Shown piece by piece: positions 44,260 through 54,174 of a DNA stretch of 64,000 bases. Position 1 is the first letter of the stretch, and each line of letters starts with the position of its first letter. Source of the DNA: Gordonia westfalica (GTDB lineage Bacteria > Actinomycetota > Actinomycetes > Mycobacteriales > Mycobacteriaceae). Where the stretch lies: assembly GCF_900105725.1 (NCBI RefSeq), contig NZ_FNLM01000034.1:2356001-2420000 (forward strand), read 5' to 3'. Both the position numbers and the translations under genes were made by a program. Under the pieces are notes generated by a model. It saw only the letters and a program-made list of their open reading frames with translations, made no database searches and was not told the origin of the DNA.

Positions 44260-45408
44260 TCAGCTGCCGCTGCTCTTGGGCGGTTCGGGCTTCTGGAAGA
44301 CCGTGGTCGAGTGATCGGCGGCCGGACCGGTGTCCGACTCCGACGCGCTCGCGGACGCACCGCCACCGGCCGGGGAACCGGAGGCGCCTGCCGAGTACTG
44401 GCCGGGGCTGTAGCCGCCGTAGCCGGACTCACCGTGCGCCGAGGCCTGGCCCGACTGGGCGCCCGATCCCGGGTAGCCGTTCTGGCCGGCTCCGGACGCC
44501 TGCGAGTATGCGGACGGGTCGTAGGTCGCCGACGACTGCTGGCCGTACTGCGACTGGCCGCTGCCGTATGCGGAGGCCTGGGCATCGCCCTGTCCCTGCC
44601 CAGCGGTCTGCTGGCCCGCCGACGCATCGGTGGCCGACGTCGCGGTCGCGATCGGTCCGGTGGCCGACGACGGGGCCGCCACCGCGGGGGCCACCTTGAT
44701 GACGTTCGCCTCGACGAGCAGCCACACGACCGCGAGGACCGCGGAGAGCAGCGAGAAGATCAGCAGGACGATCGCGCCGGAGGCGTTGTCGTCGACGCTG
44801 AGGAACTGGAACAGCGTGATCAGGAACGCCGTGACGGTCAGCGATGCCACGATCGGTGCCGCCGCGACCTTCGCGCCGGGGATCAGCGAGATCAGCGAGA
44901 GCACGCCGGCGACGGCCACCAGCGCGTACGGGGCGTTGTACTGCGTCTGGAACAGCTGCACCTCGAAGTCGTAGGCCTGCGCGGCGGCGAGGAAGCCGCT
45001 GAACAGCACGACGAGACCGAACAGACCGATCACACCGGCCAGGATCGTCGGGGTGATCGCGGGCAGGCCCTGGCTCGGCGGCTTCACCGGCTGCTGCGAG
45101 TAGCCGTACTGGCCGTAGCCCTGCTGGCCGTAGCCCTGCTGTCCATAGCCCTGCTGCTGGCCGTAGGACTGGCCATAGCCCTGCTGGCCGTAGGACTGGC
45201 CGTAGCCCTGCTGCTGGGGGCTCTGGCCGTAGCCCTGCTGGCCACTCTGCGGGTACTGCTGGCCGTACTGGTCCGAACCGGAGGTCGGCGACCCCTGCGA
45301 TCCGGTGTTCTGGGAACCGGCCTGCGGGTAGCCCGAGGGACTCCCGTACTGGCCGTAGGACTGGCCGGACTCGGGCTGCTGCCCGTAGCCCCCCGATGGA
45401 TACGTCAT
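44260..45408 (-). CDS. DUF5336 (34-kDa antigen-like) Gly/Gln/Tyr-rich membrane protein
   Basis: 382 residues. N-terminal repeats of GYGQ/SYGQQ (residues 1-110), four predicted membrane helices (about 120-250: [76 protein letters not shown]), and a Ser/Gly/Gln-rich C-terminus ending [13 protein letters not shown]. This is the layout of the mycobacterial 34-kDa antigenic protein family (Rv0954). Role unknown; envelope location inferred. A strong palindrome lies 112 bp upstream. Confidence 0.85.
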   Translation of the reverse strand: MTYPSGGYGQQPESGQSYGQYGSPSGYPQAGSQNTGSQGSPTSGSDQYGQQYPQSGQQGYGQSPQQQGYGQSYGQQGYGQSYGQQQGYGQQGYGQQGYGQYGYSQQPVKPPSQGLPAITPTILAGVIGLFGLVVLFSGFLAAAQAYDFEVQLFQTQYNAPYALVAVAGVLSLISLIPGAKVAAAPIVASLTVTAFLITLFQFLSVDDNASGAIVLLIFSLLSAVLAVVWLLVEANVIKVAPAVAAPSSATGPIATATSATDASAGQQTAGQGQGDAQASAYGSGQSQYGQQSSATYDPSAYSQASGAGQNGYPGSGAQSGQASAHGESGYGGYSPGQYSAGASGSPAGGGASASASESDTGPAADHSTTVFQKPEPPKSSGS

Positions 45409-45519
45409 GGCGATCTCCTGGTCGGCTCGTCTGGGTTATCTGGCTCAGGTCGCGCGCCGGTGATGACGCCGATCGGCCGTCACCGCCCCGACGGGCACAA
45501 CTCCCGGCCCACGGTAGTA

Positions 45520-45541
45520 CATGTGACCCGCGGGTCACATG
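45520..45541. promoter_or_regulatory. perfect 22-bp palindrome
   Basis: The half-site CATGTGACCCG is followed directly by its reverse complement, with no loop. It lies 112 bp upstream of the DUF5336 start and 83 bp after the acetoacetate-CoA ligase stop. The lack of a loop favours a protein-binding site over a terminator. The spacing between TGTGA and TCACA is 8, not the 6 expected for CRP. Confidence 0.55.
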
Positions 45542-45627
45542 AACGATTCGACGTCGATCGCGTCGACGACGATCTCCACGCTACTCATGGCGAGCCGAAC
45601 AACGGCGAGACCGTCCACAACGATCAC
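45535..45627 (-). CDS. possible 30-aa coupled micro-protein
   Basis: A 31-codon frame begins with a GTG overlapping the acetoacetate-CoA ligase stop (GTGA) and encodes a hydrophobic and acidic peptide (IVVDGLAVVRLAMSS, then VEIVVDAIDVESFM). The overlap is the same kind used between most genes of this operon, but the frame is short, has no recognisable domain and ends inside the 22-bp palindrome. Real translation is uncertain. Confidence 0.22.
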   Translation of the reverse strand: MIVVDGLAVVRLAMSSVEIVVDAIDVESFM

Positions 45628-47591
45628 CAGCGGTGAGCTCGGCCCTGTTCGGCGTACCAGTCGATGAGTGAGTAGTCGTCGACCGACTTGGGATCGATGT
45701 TGACCTCGGATCGGCCGGCCAGAATCGCCGTGACCGGAACCTCGAGTTTCTTGCCGGTCCGGGTGTGCGGGATCCCGGGTGCCTCGATCACCTCGTCGGG
45801 CACATGGCGTTTCGACAACCGGTCGCGGACCGCGGCGGCGATCCGGGCGACGACGGCGTCGTCGAGAACCGCGCCGGGGACGAGGGTGACGAACAGCGGC
45901 ATCCAGTAGGCGCCGCCGGGTCCGTCGACGCCGAGGACGAACGCCTCGGCGATCTCGTCGAGGGCCTCCACCACCTCGTAGATGTCGGCCGATCCCATGC
46001 GGATTCCGTGCCGGTTCAACGTCGCATCGCTGCGGCCGTGGATGACCAGTGAGCCGCGCTCGGTCACGGTGACCCAGTCGCCGTGTCGCCACACCGGCCC
46101 GTCCGGATGGGCCGTCGGGCCCTCCCACTCATGGTCGAAGTAGGCGGACCGGTAGCGGGTGCCGTCGGGGTCGTCCCAAAAGCGCACCGGCATCGACGGC
46201 ATCGGTGCGGTGACGACGAGTTCGCCGACCTCGCCCACGAGCGGGGTGCCGTCCGGGGCCCAACTCTCGAGCGCCACACCGAGATAGCGGACCGACAGTT
46301 CTCCGGGCACCACCGGTACCCCGATCGATCCGCCGGCGAAGGCCGAGACGATGTCGGTGCCCCCGCTGATCGACGAGATCGGCAGTCCCCGCTTGACGTG
46401 GTCGTCGACCCAGGTGAAGAGGTCGGCGGCGAGCGAAGAACCGGTGCTGCCCAGTGTTCGAAGGGCTGCGAGGTCGTGGTCGCGGCCCGGTTCGAGACCG
46501 GCCTTGCGTGAGGCCTGCAGCTGTCCGGGCGAGGTGCCGAAGTAGGTGACCTTCTCGTCGGCGACGATCTGCCAGAGCTTGTCGGCGTCCGGGTAGAGGG
46601 GAGAACCGCTGTAGCAGATGATCCGGGCCCCGCAGAGCAGACCGGCGACCTGGTAGTTCCACATCATCCAGCTCAGTGCGGTCTGCCAGAAGAACACGTC
46701 GTCCGACGACAGGTCGCCGTGCAGCGCCCCCGCCTTGAGGTGTTCGACGACGACGCCGCCGTGACCGTGCACGATCCCCTTGGGTCGTCCGGTCGTCCCC
46801 GAGCTGAACAAGATCCAGAGGGGATGGTCGAAGTCCACGAGGACCGGTTGCGCCTCACCGGCCTCGACGGTGAGGGCGTCGGCATAGTCGATGAGGGCCG
46901 GCCCCTCCCCCGGTGCACCGCCGGCCTCCCCGCCGATCGTGATGTGCGCGACGAGTTCCGGGAGCAGGCCCGCCAGTTCGGCACTGTCGGAACGCTTGTC
47001 GATGTCCTTGCCGCCGTAGCGGTAACCCCCGGCACTGAACAGGACCTTCGGTCGGAGCTGGCCCAGCCGACTCGCGGCGCCCTGGGGCGCATAGTCCTGC
47101 CCGCATCCGGACCAGACGGCGCCGAGGCTCGCGGTGGCGAGGAACGCGACGACCGCCTCGGGGATGTCGGGCAGGTAGGCGGCCACGACGTCGCCGGTGC
47201 CGATCCCCTGCGCCCGCAGCGTCGCGGCCAGGGAGGCGACCATTCCCGGCAGCTCCGACCAGGCGATCTCAGAGCGTTCACCCGTCTCGTCGATGCCGAC
47301 GATCGCCGCACCGGGAAGGTCGGCGTGGCGCAGGATCTGGTCGGCGTAGTTCAGCCGGACACCGGGGAACCACTGGGCGCCGGGCATCCGCGCATCGGCG
47401 AGAACGGCGTCGTCCCCCTCGCCCAGGGGTTCGGCGGCCGGCGCATCGAGGTCGAAGAACTCCCACACCGCCCGCCAGAACTGGGCCGGCTGCCGCACCG
47501 ACCACGACCACAGTTCGTCGTAATCTGCTGCGCCCGTGCCGAATCGTTCCTCGACGTGTCGGCGGAACCGCTCCATGGCGGCACCGGTCAT
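45624..47591 (-). CDS. acetoacetate-CoA ligase (acetoacetyl-CoA synthetase)
   Basis: 655 residues, the length and pattern of acetoacetyl-CoA synthetases: an N-terminal ACS-like cap (FWRAVWEFFDLDA, WFPGVRLNYADQILRH), P-loop FSSGTTGRPKGIVHG, LGSTGSSL, and C-terminal GRSDATLNRHGIRMG with the final TRTGKKLEVPV lysine region. It makes acetoacetyl-CoA from acetoacetate, ATP and CoA. The ATG overlaps the stop of the upstream FadD gene (ATGA). It ends the operon, so acetoacetate freed by the CitE-type lyase can be reused. Confidence 0.9.
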   Translation of the reverse strand: MTGAAMERFRRHVEERFGTGAADYDELWSWSVRQPAQFWRAVWEFFDLDAPAAEPLGEGDDAVLADARMPGAQWFPGVRLNYADQILRHADLPGAAIVGIDETGERSEIAWSELPGMVASLAATLRAQGIGTGDVVAAYLPDIPEAVVAFLATASLGAVWSGCGQDYAPQGAASRLGQLRPKVLFSAGGYRYGGKDIDKRSDSAELAGLLPELVAHITIGGEAGGAPGEGPALIDYADALTVEAGEAQPVLVDFDHPLWILFSSGTTGRPKGIVHGHGGVVVEHLKAGALHGDLSSDDVFFWQTALSWMMWNYQVAGLLCGARIICYSGSPLYPDADKLWQIVADEKVTYFGTSPGQLQASRKAGLEPGRDHDLAALRTLGSTGSSLAADLFTWVDDHVKRGLPISSISGGTDIVSAFAGGSIGVPVVPGELSVRYLGVALESWAPDGTPLVGEVGELVVTAPMPSMPVRFWDDPDGTRYRSAYFDHEWEGPTAHPDGPVWRHGDWVTVTERGSLVIHGRSDATLNRHGIRMGSADIYEVVEALDEIAEAFVLGVDGPGGAYWMPLFVTLVPGAVLDDAVVARIAAAVRDRLSKRHVPDEVIEAPGIPHTRTGKKLEVPVTAILAGRSEVNIDPKSVDDYSLIDWYAEQGRAHRW

Positions 47592-49243
47592 CTCAGGTCC
47601 TCCAAGATGTGAGTGGCCTCTTCGCGCATCGCGACCTTGCGAACCTTTCCGGTGACGGTCATGGGGAATTCCTTGACCACGTGGACATATCGGGGGATCT
47701 TGTGGCGGGCGATCTTGCCGTCGGCGAAGGCGCGGACGTCCTCGGCCGTGAGATCGGCTGCGTGGTCGCGGAGTCGGACCCACGCCATGAGTTCCTCGCC
47801 GTACCGCTCGTCGGGGACACCGATCACCTGGGCATCGAGGATGTCGGGGTGGGTGTATAGGAATTCCTCGATCTCGCGCGGATAGATGTTCTCGCCGCCG
47901 CGGATCACCATGTCCTTGATCCGGCCGGTGATGCGGACGTACCCGGCGTCGTCCATCTCGGCGAGGTCGCCGGTGTGCATCCAGCCGTCGGCGTCGATGG
48001 CCTCGGCAGTCTTCTCGGGGTCGTTCCAGTAACCGGTCATCACCGAATAGCCGCGCGTGCACAGCTCGCCGGTCTCGTTGCGCCCCAGCGTCTCCCCGGT
48101 CCCGGGGGCGACGATCTTGATCTCCAGATGCGGGCCGACCTGGCCGACGGTCGTGACACGCAGTTCGAGCGGGTCGTCGACCCTGGTCTGCGTGGACACC
48201 GGCGACGTCTCGGTCATGCCGTAGCAGATGGAGACCTCGCTCATGTGCATGCGCTCTACCACCTGACGCATCACCTGCTCGGGACACGGCGAGCCCGCCA
48301 TGATCCCGGTGCGCAGCGAGGAGAGGTCGGGACGGTAGCCGTCCGGAGCGGCGTCGAGGAGCGCGAGTTCGGCGATGAACATCGTCGGCACGCCGTACAG
48401 GCTGGTGCAGCGATGTTCGGCGACCGCGTCGAGCGTGGCCTTCGGGTCGAAGGCGGGGCCCGGGATCACCATGGCCGCACCGTGACTCGTGGCGGCGAGG
48501 TTTCCCATCACCATGCCGAAACAGTGATAGAACGGCACCGGCAGGCAGATGCGGTCGTCGGCGGTGTAGTCGAGCAGCTCACCGACGAGGTAGCCGTTGT
48601 TCCCGATGTTGCGGTGCGAGAGGGTCGCACCCTTCGGGAATCCCGTTGTGCCCGAGGTGTACTGGATGTTGATCGGGTCGTCGGCGGACAGCGACGCCGC
48701 GGTGTCGGCCACCCGGGCGAGTTCCTCCGCGGAGGGCGCGGCGGTCAGTTCCGCCCACTCCGGCGACTCGAACGTCACCACGGTCCGCAGTTCCTGGCAC
48801 TTCGGGCGCGCCTCCGCCAGCATCGACGCATATCCCGAGTCCTTGAAACGTTCGGCGGCGAGGACGACGCTCGTTCCGGACTGCGTGAGGGCGTACTCGA
48901 GTTCGTTCTGGCGATAGGCAGGGTTCAGGTTGACCAGGATCGCACCGATCTCGGCGGTGGCGTACTGGGTGAGCACCCATTCGAACCGGTTGGGGGCCCA
49001 CAGTCCGACCCGATCTCCCGGCGCGACGCCCAGCCGCAACAGACCTGCGGCCAAGGCCTTCACGTCGCGGTGGAACTCGGTGTAGGTCCACTGCCGTCCC
49101 GCGGCGGCGTCGATCAGCGCGACGCGATCGCCGTACTGTTCGACGGTCCGCGCCAGGGTCGCGCCGATCGTGTCCGTCAGAAGCGCAGGACTCTGCGGCC
49201 CGTGGGTGTGCGCGAGGTTCTGGGCGTGAGCGTCAATGCTCAT
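47588..49243 (-). CDS. fatty-acid/short-chain acyl-CoA ligase (FadD35-like)
   Basis: 551 residues of the ANL superfamily: YTSGTTGFPKGATLSH, YGMTETSPVS, the adenylate-binding DGWMHTGDLAEMDDAGYVRITGRIKDMVIRGGENIYPREIE and the catalytic TVTGKVRK lysine. It activates a carboxylic acid to its CoA ester. In the leucine/isovalerate context it may activate isovalerate or a related acid; in mycobacteria a FadD35 gene neighbours the same operon. It lies 73 bp after the CitE gene and is coupled to the acetoacetate-CoA ligase gene. Confidence 0.87.
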   Translation of the reverse strand: MSIDAHAQNLAHTHGPQSPALLTDTIGATLARTVEQYGDRVALIDAAAGRQWTYTEFHRDVKALAAGLLRLGVAPGDRVGLWAPNRFEWVLTQYATAEIGAILVNLNPAYRQNELEYALTQSGTSVVLAAERFKDSGYASMLAEARPKCQELRTVVTFESPEWAELTAAPSAEELARVADTAASLSADDPINIQYTSGTTGFPKGATLSHRNIGNNGYLVGELLDYTADDRICLPVPFYHCFGMVMGNLAATSHGAAMVIPGPAFDPKATLDAVAEHRCTSLYGVPTMFIAELALLDAAPDGYRPDLSSLRTGIMAGSPCPEQVMRQVVERMHMSEVSICYGMTETSPVSTQTRVDDPLELRVTTVGQVGPHLEIKIVAPGTGETLGRNETGELCTRGYSVMTGYWNDPEKTAEAIDADGWMHTGDLAEMDDAGYVRITGRIKDMVIRGGENIYPREIEEFLYTHPDILDAQVIGVPDERYGEELMAWVRLRDHAADLTAEDVRAFADGKIARHKIPRYVHVVKEFPMTVTGKVRKVAMREEATHILEDLR

Positions 49244-49316
49244 GGCGGGCTCCGGTTTCTCGGTGGTGTCGGGAAGGCGAGGGTGTGTCGGGAAGACGGG
49301 TGTCGGAAGACGTGGA

Positions 49317-50246
49317 TCAGGATTCGTCGGCGGTGGCGGTGGCCTGTTCGGCCACCCGGGACAGCACCACCTCGGCCTGGCGGAGCACCGGACCGTCGAT
49401 CATCTGGCCGTCGAGGCTGAAGACCCCGCCGCCGTGTTCGGCGGAACCGTCGAGGACCTTGCGTGCCCACGCGATCGACTCCTCGGACGGCCGGTAGCCG
49501 GCCCGGATGTGCTCCACCTGCGACGGATGGATGCACGCGGTCGCGGTGTACCCGAGCGCCACCGCGTCCCGCACCTCGGCGATCAGGCCGTCGACGTCGT
49601 CGATGTCGAGATGCACCGAGTCGACGGCGAACTTGCCGTGCGCGGCGGCCGCGATGCGGACCATCGACCGCACCCAGGCGGCGACGTCGCGGTACTCCCC
49701 GGCGCGCGGCTCGTCGGGACCGAACCGGCTCGACGTCCCGCCGAGCCCGGCGACCAGGTCCTCTGCGCCCCACATGAGTCCGATGCAGTTCGAGGTGGCG
49801 GCGATGTCGTTGGCGCGGGTCGCGCCCAGCGGTGTCTCGATCAGCGCGATCGTCTGGAACGCGGTGTCCAGGATCGACACCACGTCCTCCGATTTGGCCT
49901 GCATGACGACCCGGTAGTTGGTCTCGGAGACCGCGGCGAGGTCACGGCGATAATCGCCGGTACCGGCCGGGTTGATCCGCACGATGGTGCGGTCGGGGTC
50001 GATCGGGTTGGCGATCAACGCCTCCCGGGCCGCCGCGCGGTTCTCCGGGGACACCGCATCCTCGAGGTCGAGGATGACGACGTCGGCTCGATCGAGGGCC
50101 TTCTGATAACGCTCGGGCCGGTCGGCGGGGCAGAACAGCAGCGCCGGCCCGGCGGGTAACCAGGCGTTGGCCAGCTGGGAATCGCCCAGATTCGCTCCGC
50201 TCACGAGCGAGTTGTCGGCGGGTCCGTCGAAGAACATCGTCGTCAC
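49317..50246 (-). CDS. citE: CitE-like CoA-ester lyase (HpcH/HpaI superfamily)
   Basis: 309 residues. TIM-barrel lyase motifs: LLFCPADRPERYQKAL, VILDLEDAVSPENR (metal-ligand Glu/Asp), RINPAGTGDYRRDL, ALIETPLGATRANDIA and GAEDLVAGLGGTSSR. Stand-alone CitE proteins cleave beta-hydroxyacyl-CoAs; the mycobacterial one in this operon is reported to act on a hydroxymethylglutaryl-type CoA in leucine breakdown. The GTG overlaps the MaoC stop (GTGA). The expected products are acetyl-CoA and acetoacetate. Confidence 0.9.
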   Translation of the reverse strand: MTTMFFDGPADNSLVSGANLGDSQLANAWLPAGPALLFCPADRPERYQKALDRADVVILDLEDAVSPENRAAAREALIANPIDPDRTIVRINPAGTGDYRRDLAAVSETNYRVVMQAKSEDVVSILDTAFQTIALIETPLGATRANDIAATSNCIGLMWGAEDLVAGLGGTSSRFGPDEPRAGEYRDVAAWVRSMVRIAAAAHGKFAVDSVHLDIDDVDGLIAEVRDAVALGYTATACIHPSQVEHIRAGYRPSEESIAWARKVLDGSAEHGGGVFSLDGQMIDGPVLRQAEVVLSRVAEQATATADES

Positions 50247-50758
50247 TCCGTAGGTTGTTTGCGTACCAGCGTGGCCCGCGCGGCTCGCGCGACTACCTCG
50301 CCGTGCTGATTGCGTCCGATGTGGGTCAAGTTCACCACGCCCTCCCCCGGCCTCGACCGGGATTCACGTTTACCGGTGCACAGGGTCTCGGCGTACAGCG
50401 TGTCGCCGGCGAACAGCGGAGCGGGGAACGCGATCTCGGTGAAACCGAGGTTCGCGACCAGTGTGCCCTGCGTGAGCTGGCTGACCGAGAGGCCGACGAT
50501 CGTCGACAGCGTGAACATCGAGTTGATCAGACGCTGCCCACCGAAACCGGGCTGACGGGCCGACCACGCGGCGTCGAGGTGCAGGGCCTGGGTGTTCATG
50601 GTGAGCGTCGTGAACAGCACGTTGTCGGCCTCGGTCACAGTACGGCCGGGCCGGTGTTCGTAGAGCGTGCCCTCGATGAACTCCTCGAACCACAGTCCAC
50701 GCTGGACCACGCGGCTCACGGGTGCCTGTTCCCCGCCACCCATGTCGCTGTCGGTCAT
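50243..50758 (-). CDS. MaoC-like hydratase (methylglutaconyl-CoA hydratase candidate)
   Basis: 171 residues, hot-dog fold of the MaoC/R-hydratase group: GLWFEEFIEGTLYEHRPGRTVTEADNVLFTTLTMNTQALHLDAAWS with the Asp/His active site type (Asp in TEADN, His in ALHLD). In the operon it sits between the acyl-CoA dehydrogenase and the CitE lyase, where hydration of methylglutaconyl-CoA is required. Both ends overlap the neighbours by 4 bp. The mycobacterial relative is Rv2499c. Substrate is inferred from context. Confidence 0.87.
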   Translation of the reverse strand: MTDSDMGGGEQAPVSRVVQRGLWFEEFIEGTLYEHRPGRTVTEADNVLFTTLTMNTQALHLDAAWSARQPGFGGQRLINSMFTLSTIVGLSVSQLTQGTLVANLGFTEIAFPAPLFAGDTLYAETLCTGKRESRSRPGEGVVNLTHIGRNQHGEVVARAARATLVRKQPTE

Positions 50759-51900
50759 GCGAATCCCAACTCTCGGGCGATGAGCATCAGCTGCACCTCG
50801 GTGGTGCCTTCACCGATCTCGAGGATCTTCGAGTCCCGGTAGTGACGGGCGACCGGGTAGTCGTTCATGAAGCCGTAGCCGCCGTGGATCTGGGTCGCGA
50901 CGCGCGCATTGTCCATGGCGGCCTCGCTGGCCACCAGCTTCGCGATCGACGCCTCCTTCTTGAAGGGCTTGCCCGCCAGCATCTTCGCCGCCGCGTCGTA
51001 GTAGGCGGTGCGGGCCACATGGGCTCGCGCCTCCATCCGGGCGATGGCGAAGGACACCGACTGGTACTCCCCGATCGGTTTGCCGAACGACTGACGCTCC
51101 TTGGCGTACTTGACGCTCTCGTCGACGCAGCCCTGCGCGGCACCGGTCGCGAGCGCCGCGATCGCGATGCGGCCCTCGTCGAGGATCGACAGGAAGTTGG
51201 CATAGCCGCGCCCACGCTCGCCGAGCAGATTCTCCTTCGGCACCCGCACATCGGTGAACGTGAGCGGATGAGTGTCGGAGGCGTTCCAGCCGACCTTGTT
51301 GTAGGCCGGTTCGGCGGTGAACCCGGGGGTTCCCGACGGCACGATGATCGTCGAGATCTCCTTCTTGCCGTTCTCCTTCACCCCGGTCACCGCGGTGACG
51401 GTGACCAGCGAGGTGATGTCGGTGCCCGAGTTGGTGATGAACTGTTTGCCGCCGTTGATGATCCACGAGTCACCATCGTCGCGGGCGGTGGTCGCGGTGG
51501 CACCGGCGTCGGAGCCGGCCCCCGGCTCGGTGAGGCCGAAGCCGGCGAGTGCGGTACCGGCGGTGAGGTCGGGCAGGTACTGCTGCTTCTGCTCCTCGGT
51601 GCCGAAACGGTAGATCGGCATCGCGCCCAGGCTCACGCCGGCTTCGAGCGTGATGGCGACCGACTGGTCGACCTTGCCGAGTTCCTCGAGCGCGAGGGCC
51701 AGCGCGAAGTAGTCGCCGCCCATGCCGCCGTACTTCTCGTCGAAGGGCAGACCGAAGAGGCCCATCTTGCCCATCTGGGCGATGACCTCATACGGGAAGG
51801 TGTGGTCGGCATCGTGTTTCGCGGCCACCGGCGCCACCACGGTCTGCGCGAAGTCGCGCACCGTTGCGATGAGGTCGGTGTACTCCTGCGTGAGTTCCAT
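50755..51900 (-). CDS. acyl-CoA dehydrogenase (isovaleryl-CoA dehydrogenase candidate)
   Basis: 381 residues, the usual length. FAD-binding and substrate motifs GFGLTEPGAGSDAGATATTA, WNASDTHPLTFTDVRVPKENLLGE and the C-terminal QIHGGYGFMNDYPVARHYRDSKILEIGEGTTEVQLMLIAREL. Position in the MCC carboxylase operon makes isovaleryl-CoA the likely substrate. It begins 158 bp after the accA stop, across a family A repeat, while the downstream genes overlap. The mycobacterial counterpart is FadE19. Confidence 0.9.
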   Translation of the reverse strand: MELTQEYTDLIATVRDFAQTVVAPVAAKHDADHTFPYEVIAQMGKMGLFGLPFDEKYGGMGGDYFALALALEELGKVDQSVAITLEAGVSLGAMPIYRFGTEEQKQQYLPDLTAGTALAGFGLTEPGAGSDAGATATTARDDGDSWIINGGKQFITNSGTDITSLVTVTAVTGVKENGKKEISTIIVPSGTPGFTAEPAYNKVGWNASDTHPLTFTDVRVPKENLLGERGRGYANFLSILDEGRIAIAALATGAAQGCVDESVKYAKERQSFGKPIGEYQSVSFAIARMEARAHVARTAYYDAAAKMLAGKPFKKEASIAKLVASEAAMDNARVATQIHGGYGFMNDYPVARHYRDSKILEIGEGTTEVQLMLIARELGFA

Positions 51901-51941
51901 TGGGAGTCCTGTTCACTCGTGTCGTTCGGTTCGGTTTGGTT

Positions 51942-51989
51942 GCGAGCCCTTCGAGGCTCGTCGCTTGCGCTCCTCGCACCTCAGGGAGC
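51942..51989 (-). repeat. repeat family A copy inside the leucine operon
   Basis: A 48-bp unit matching 14186-14233 with two differences, in the gap between the carboxylase and dehydrogenase genes. A partial second copy follows at about 52000-52035, ending CGCTCCCTGAGGA in the opposite direction, so the gap holds facing copies. Confidence 0.8.
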
Positions 51990-52058
51990 GGGGGCCGGTC
52001 GCTTGCGATCCTCGCACCCCTCCGCTCCCTGAGGAGGCCCGGAGCTTGCGGAGGGCCG

Positions 52059-54160
52059 TCACGAAGGGGCGGGAACGGGCTCCCGGCTCTCCGCAGGCGT
52101 CACCACGGCGAGAACCTGTCCGGCATCCACCTTGTCACCGACCGCCACCGTGATGTCGACGGTCCCGTCGACCGGCGCGGTGAGTGTGTGTTCCATCTTC
52201 ATCGCCTCGACGACCACGACCGGCGACCCGCTGGTCACCTCGTCGCCGGACGCGGCGCCGACGGCGACGACGGTGCCCGGCATCGGGCTGGCGATCTCGC
52301 CGGCCCGCTCGTCGGCCGCCTCGTCGAGAATCGGGCGGGCGAGGTCGAGGACCCAGGAGCCCGATGGGCCGGACACCCACCAGGATTCGCCGATCAGCGT
52401 CGACGACCACGACTGGCTGACGCCGTCGACGATGAGCCGGTCGGAGTCGCGTCCGCCACCGGGCTGCGCGGGGAGGTAGACGACGTCGGCGGTCCACGAC
52501 TCGCCCTCCGCCCCGTCGACACCTTCGACGACGACCGTCGCGGACCCGGAGATCGACTGCGCATCAGCATGTTCGACGCGGATGGAAACGGTGGAGTGGT
52601 GTCCGCCGCTCACCAGCCTGGTGCTCACCGGCGTGGGTGCGCCGACCCGCCAGCCCACCGCCGAGGACCAGACGTCACCGCGGTCCCGGGTTCCGATGCG
52701 GGCGAGGCCCACGAGGACCTGCGCCTCCGGGGCCGGTTGCGGCACCGCGTAGTCGACGACCAGGCGGTCGAGCAGTTCGGTGTCGAGCTCGGCGTCGACG
52801 ACGGCCTGCTGACGCAGAACGAAACGGCAGAAGTCGATGTTGGTGACGACACCGAGGACGCGGGTGTGCGCCAGCGCCTGGTCGAGGCGTTCGAGTGCCT
52901 CCTCACGGTCGCTGCCGTGCGCGATGATCTTGGCGAGCATCGGGTCGTAGTCGCTGCCGACGCGAAGCCCCTCGAGCATGGCGGAGTCGACGCGGACGCC
53001 GCTGCCCGGCGAGGAGTCGGGAGGGACGAGATGTTCGATGGTGCCGCCGGTGGGCAGGAAGCCACGGGCCGGATCCTCGGCGTACACGCGGGCCTCGATG
53101 GCATGGCCGGTGAGCGTGATGTCGTCCTGGACCAGGCCGAGCACCTCGCCGCGGGCCACGCGGATCTGCTGTTCCACCAGGTCGATTCCGGTGACGAGCT
53201 CGGTGACCGGGTGTTCGACCTGTAGCCGGGTGTTCATCTCCATGAAGAAGAACTCGTCCGGCTTGTGCGCCGACACGATGAACTCGACGGTGCCCGCGCC
53301 GGTGTAGCCGACGCTGCGCGCGGCGTCGCAGGCCGCCTCGCCGATCCGGGCGCGGGTCTCGGCGTCGAGCAGCGCCGACGGCGCCTCCTCGATGACCTTC
53401 TGGTGGCGGCGCTGCAGGGAGCACTCGCGTTCGCCGAGATGGACGACGTTGCCGTGGGTGTCGGCGAGAACCTGTACCTCGATGTGGCGCGGGGTGTCCA
53501 CGAAGTGTTCGAGGAACAGTGCGTCGTCACCGAATGCGGCGCCGGCCTCGCGTCGTGCCCGCTGCAGTGCCGCAGGCAGTTCCGCGGGGTCGGCGACGCG
53601 GTGCATGCCCTTGCCGCCGCCGCCGGCGCTCGGCTTGATCAGGACGGGGAAGCCGATGTCGGGGCCGCGGCGATGAGATCCTCGTCGGTGAGACCGGGAC
53701 GCGAGAGGCCGGGGACCACCGGTACGTCGCGCTCGGTGACCGCGGCGCGTGCGGTGATCTTGTCGCCCATCGTGGCGATGGCCTCGGCCGGCGGGCCGAT
53801 GAAGACGATGCCCGCCTCCGCCAGCGCGGCAGCGAACTTCTGGTTCTCCGAGAGGAATCCGTAGCCGGGGTGCACGGCGTCGGCGCCGGTCTTGCGCGCG
53901 GCGTCGACCACGGCGGCGATGTCGAGATAGCTCTGCGCCGCCGCGGCCGGTCCGATCCGGACGGCGACGTCGGCCTCGCGGACGTGACGTGCGTGCGCGT
54001 CGGCATCGGAGTAGACGGCGATACTGCGGATTCCCAAGCGGCGCAGCGTGTCGATAACCCGGCAGGCGATCTCACCACGATTCGCCACCAGGACGCTGCG
54101 AATGGGTCTGGTGCTCACGGTCTGAAGGTCCTCTGTCGTCGTGGGTGAACTCGGTTGCAT
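52059..54160 (-). pseudogene. accA1: acyl-CoA carboxylase alpha chain (biotin carboxylase plus BCCP), frameshifted
   Basis: Two frames together encode one alpha chain of about 700 residues. N-terminus: [43 protein letters not shown], then DEDLIAAA where the frame ends. The next frame resumes at [19 protein letters not shown] and continues through [14 protein letters not shown], a linker and the biotinyl site EAMKMEH near the C-terminus. Inserting one base in the C4 run (minus strand, 53661-53664) restores it, so a missed base or a very recent mutation is likely. With AccD it carboxylates methylcrotonyl-CoA (leucine pathway), inferred from operon content. The ATG at 54160 has GGAG 6 nt upstream; a GTG at 54118 is an alternative. 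Confidence 0.88.
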
Positions 54161-54174
54161 CTCGGACTCCGCTC

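Noticed and set aside
45520..45541. CRP binding site
   Set aside because: TGTGA and TCACA are separated by eight bases instead of six, so it is reported only as an unassigned palindrome.
47592..48287. N-terminal extension of the acetoacetate-CoA ligase frame
   Set aside because: The frame stays open upstream only because it overlaps the FadD gene out of frame; the ATG at 47591 fits family length and the ATGA coupling.
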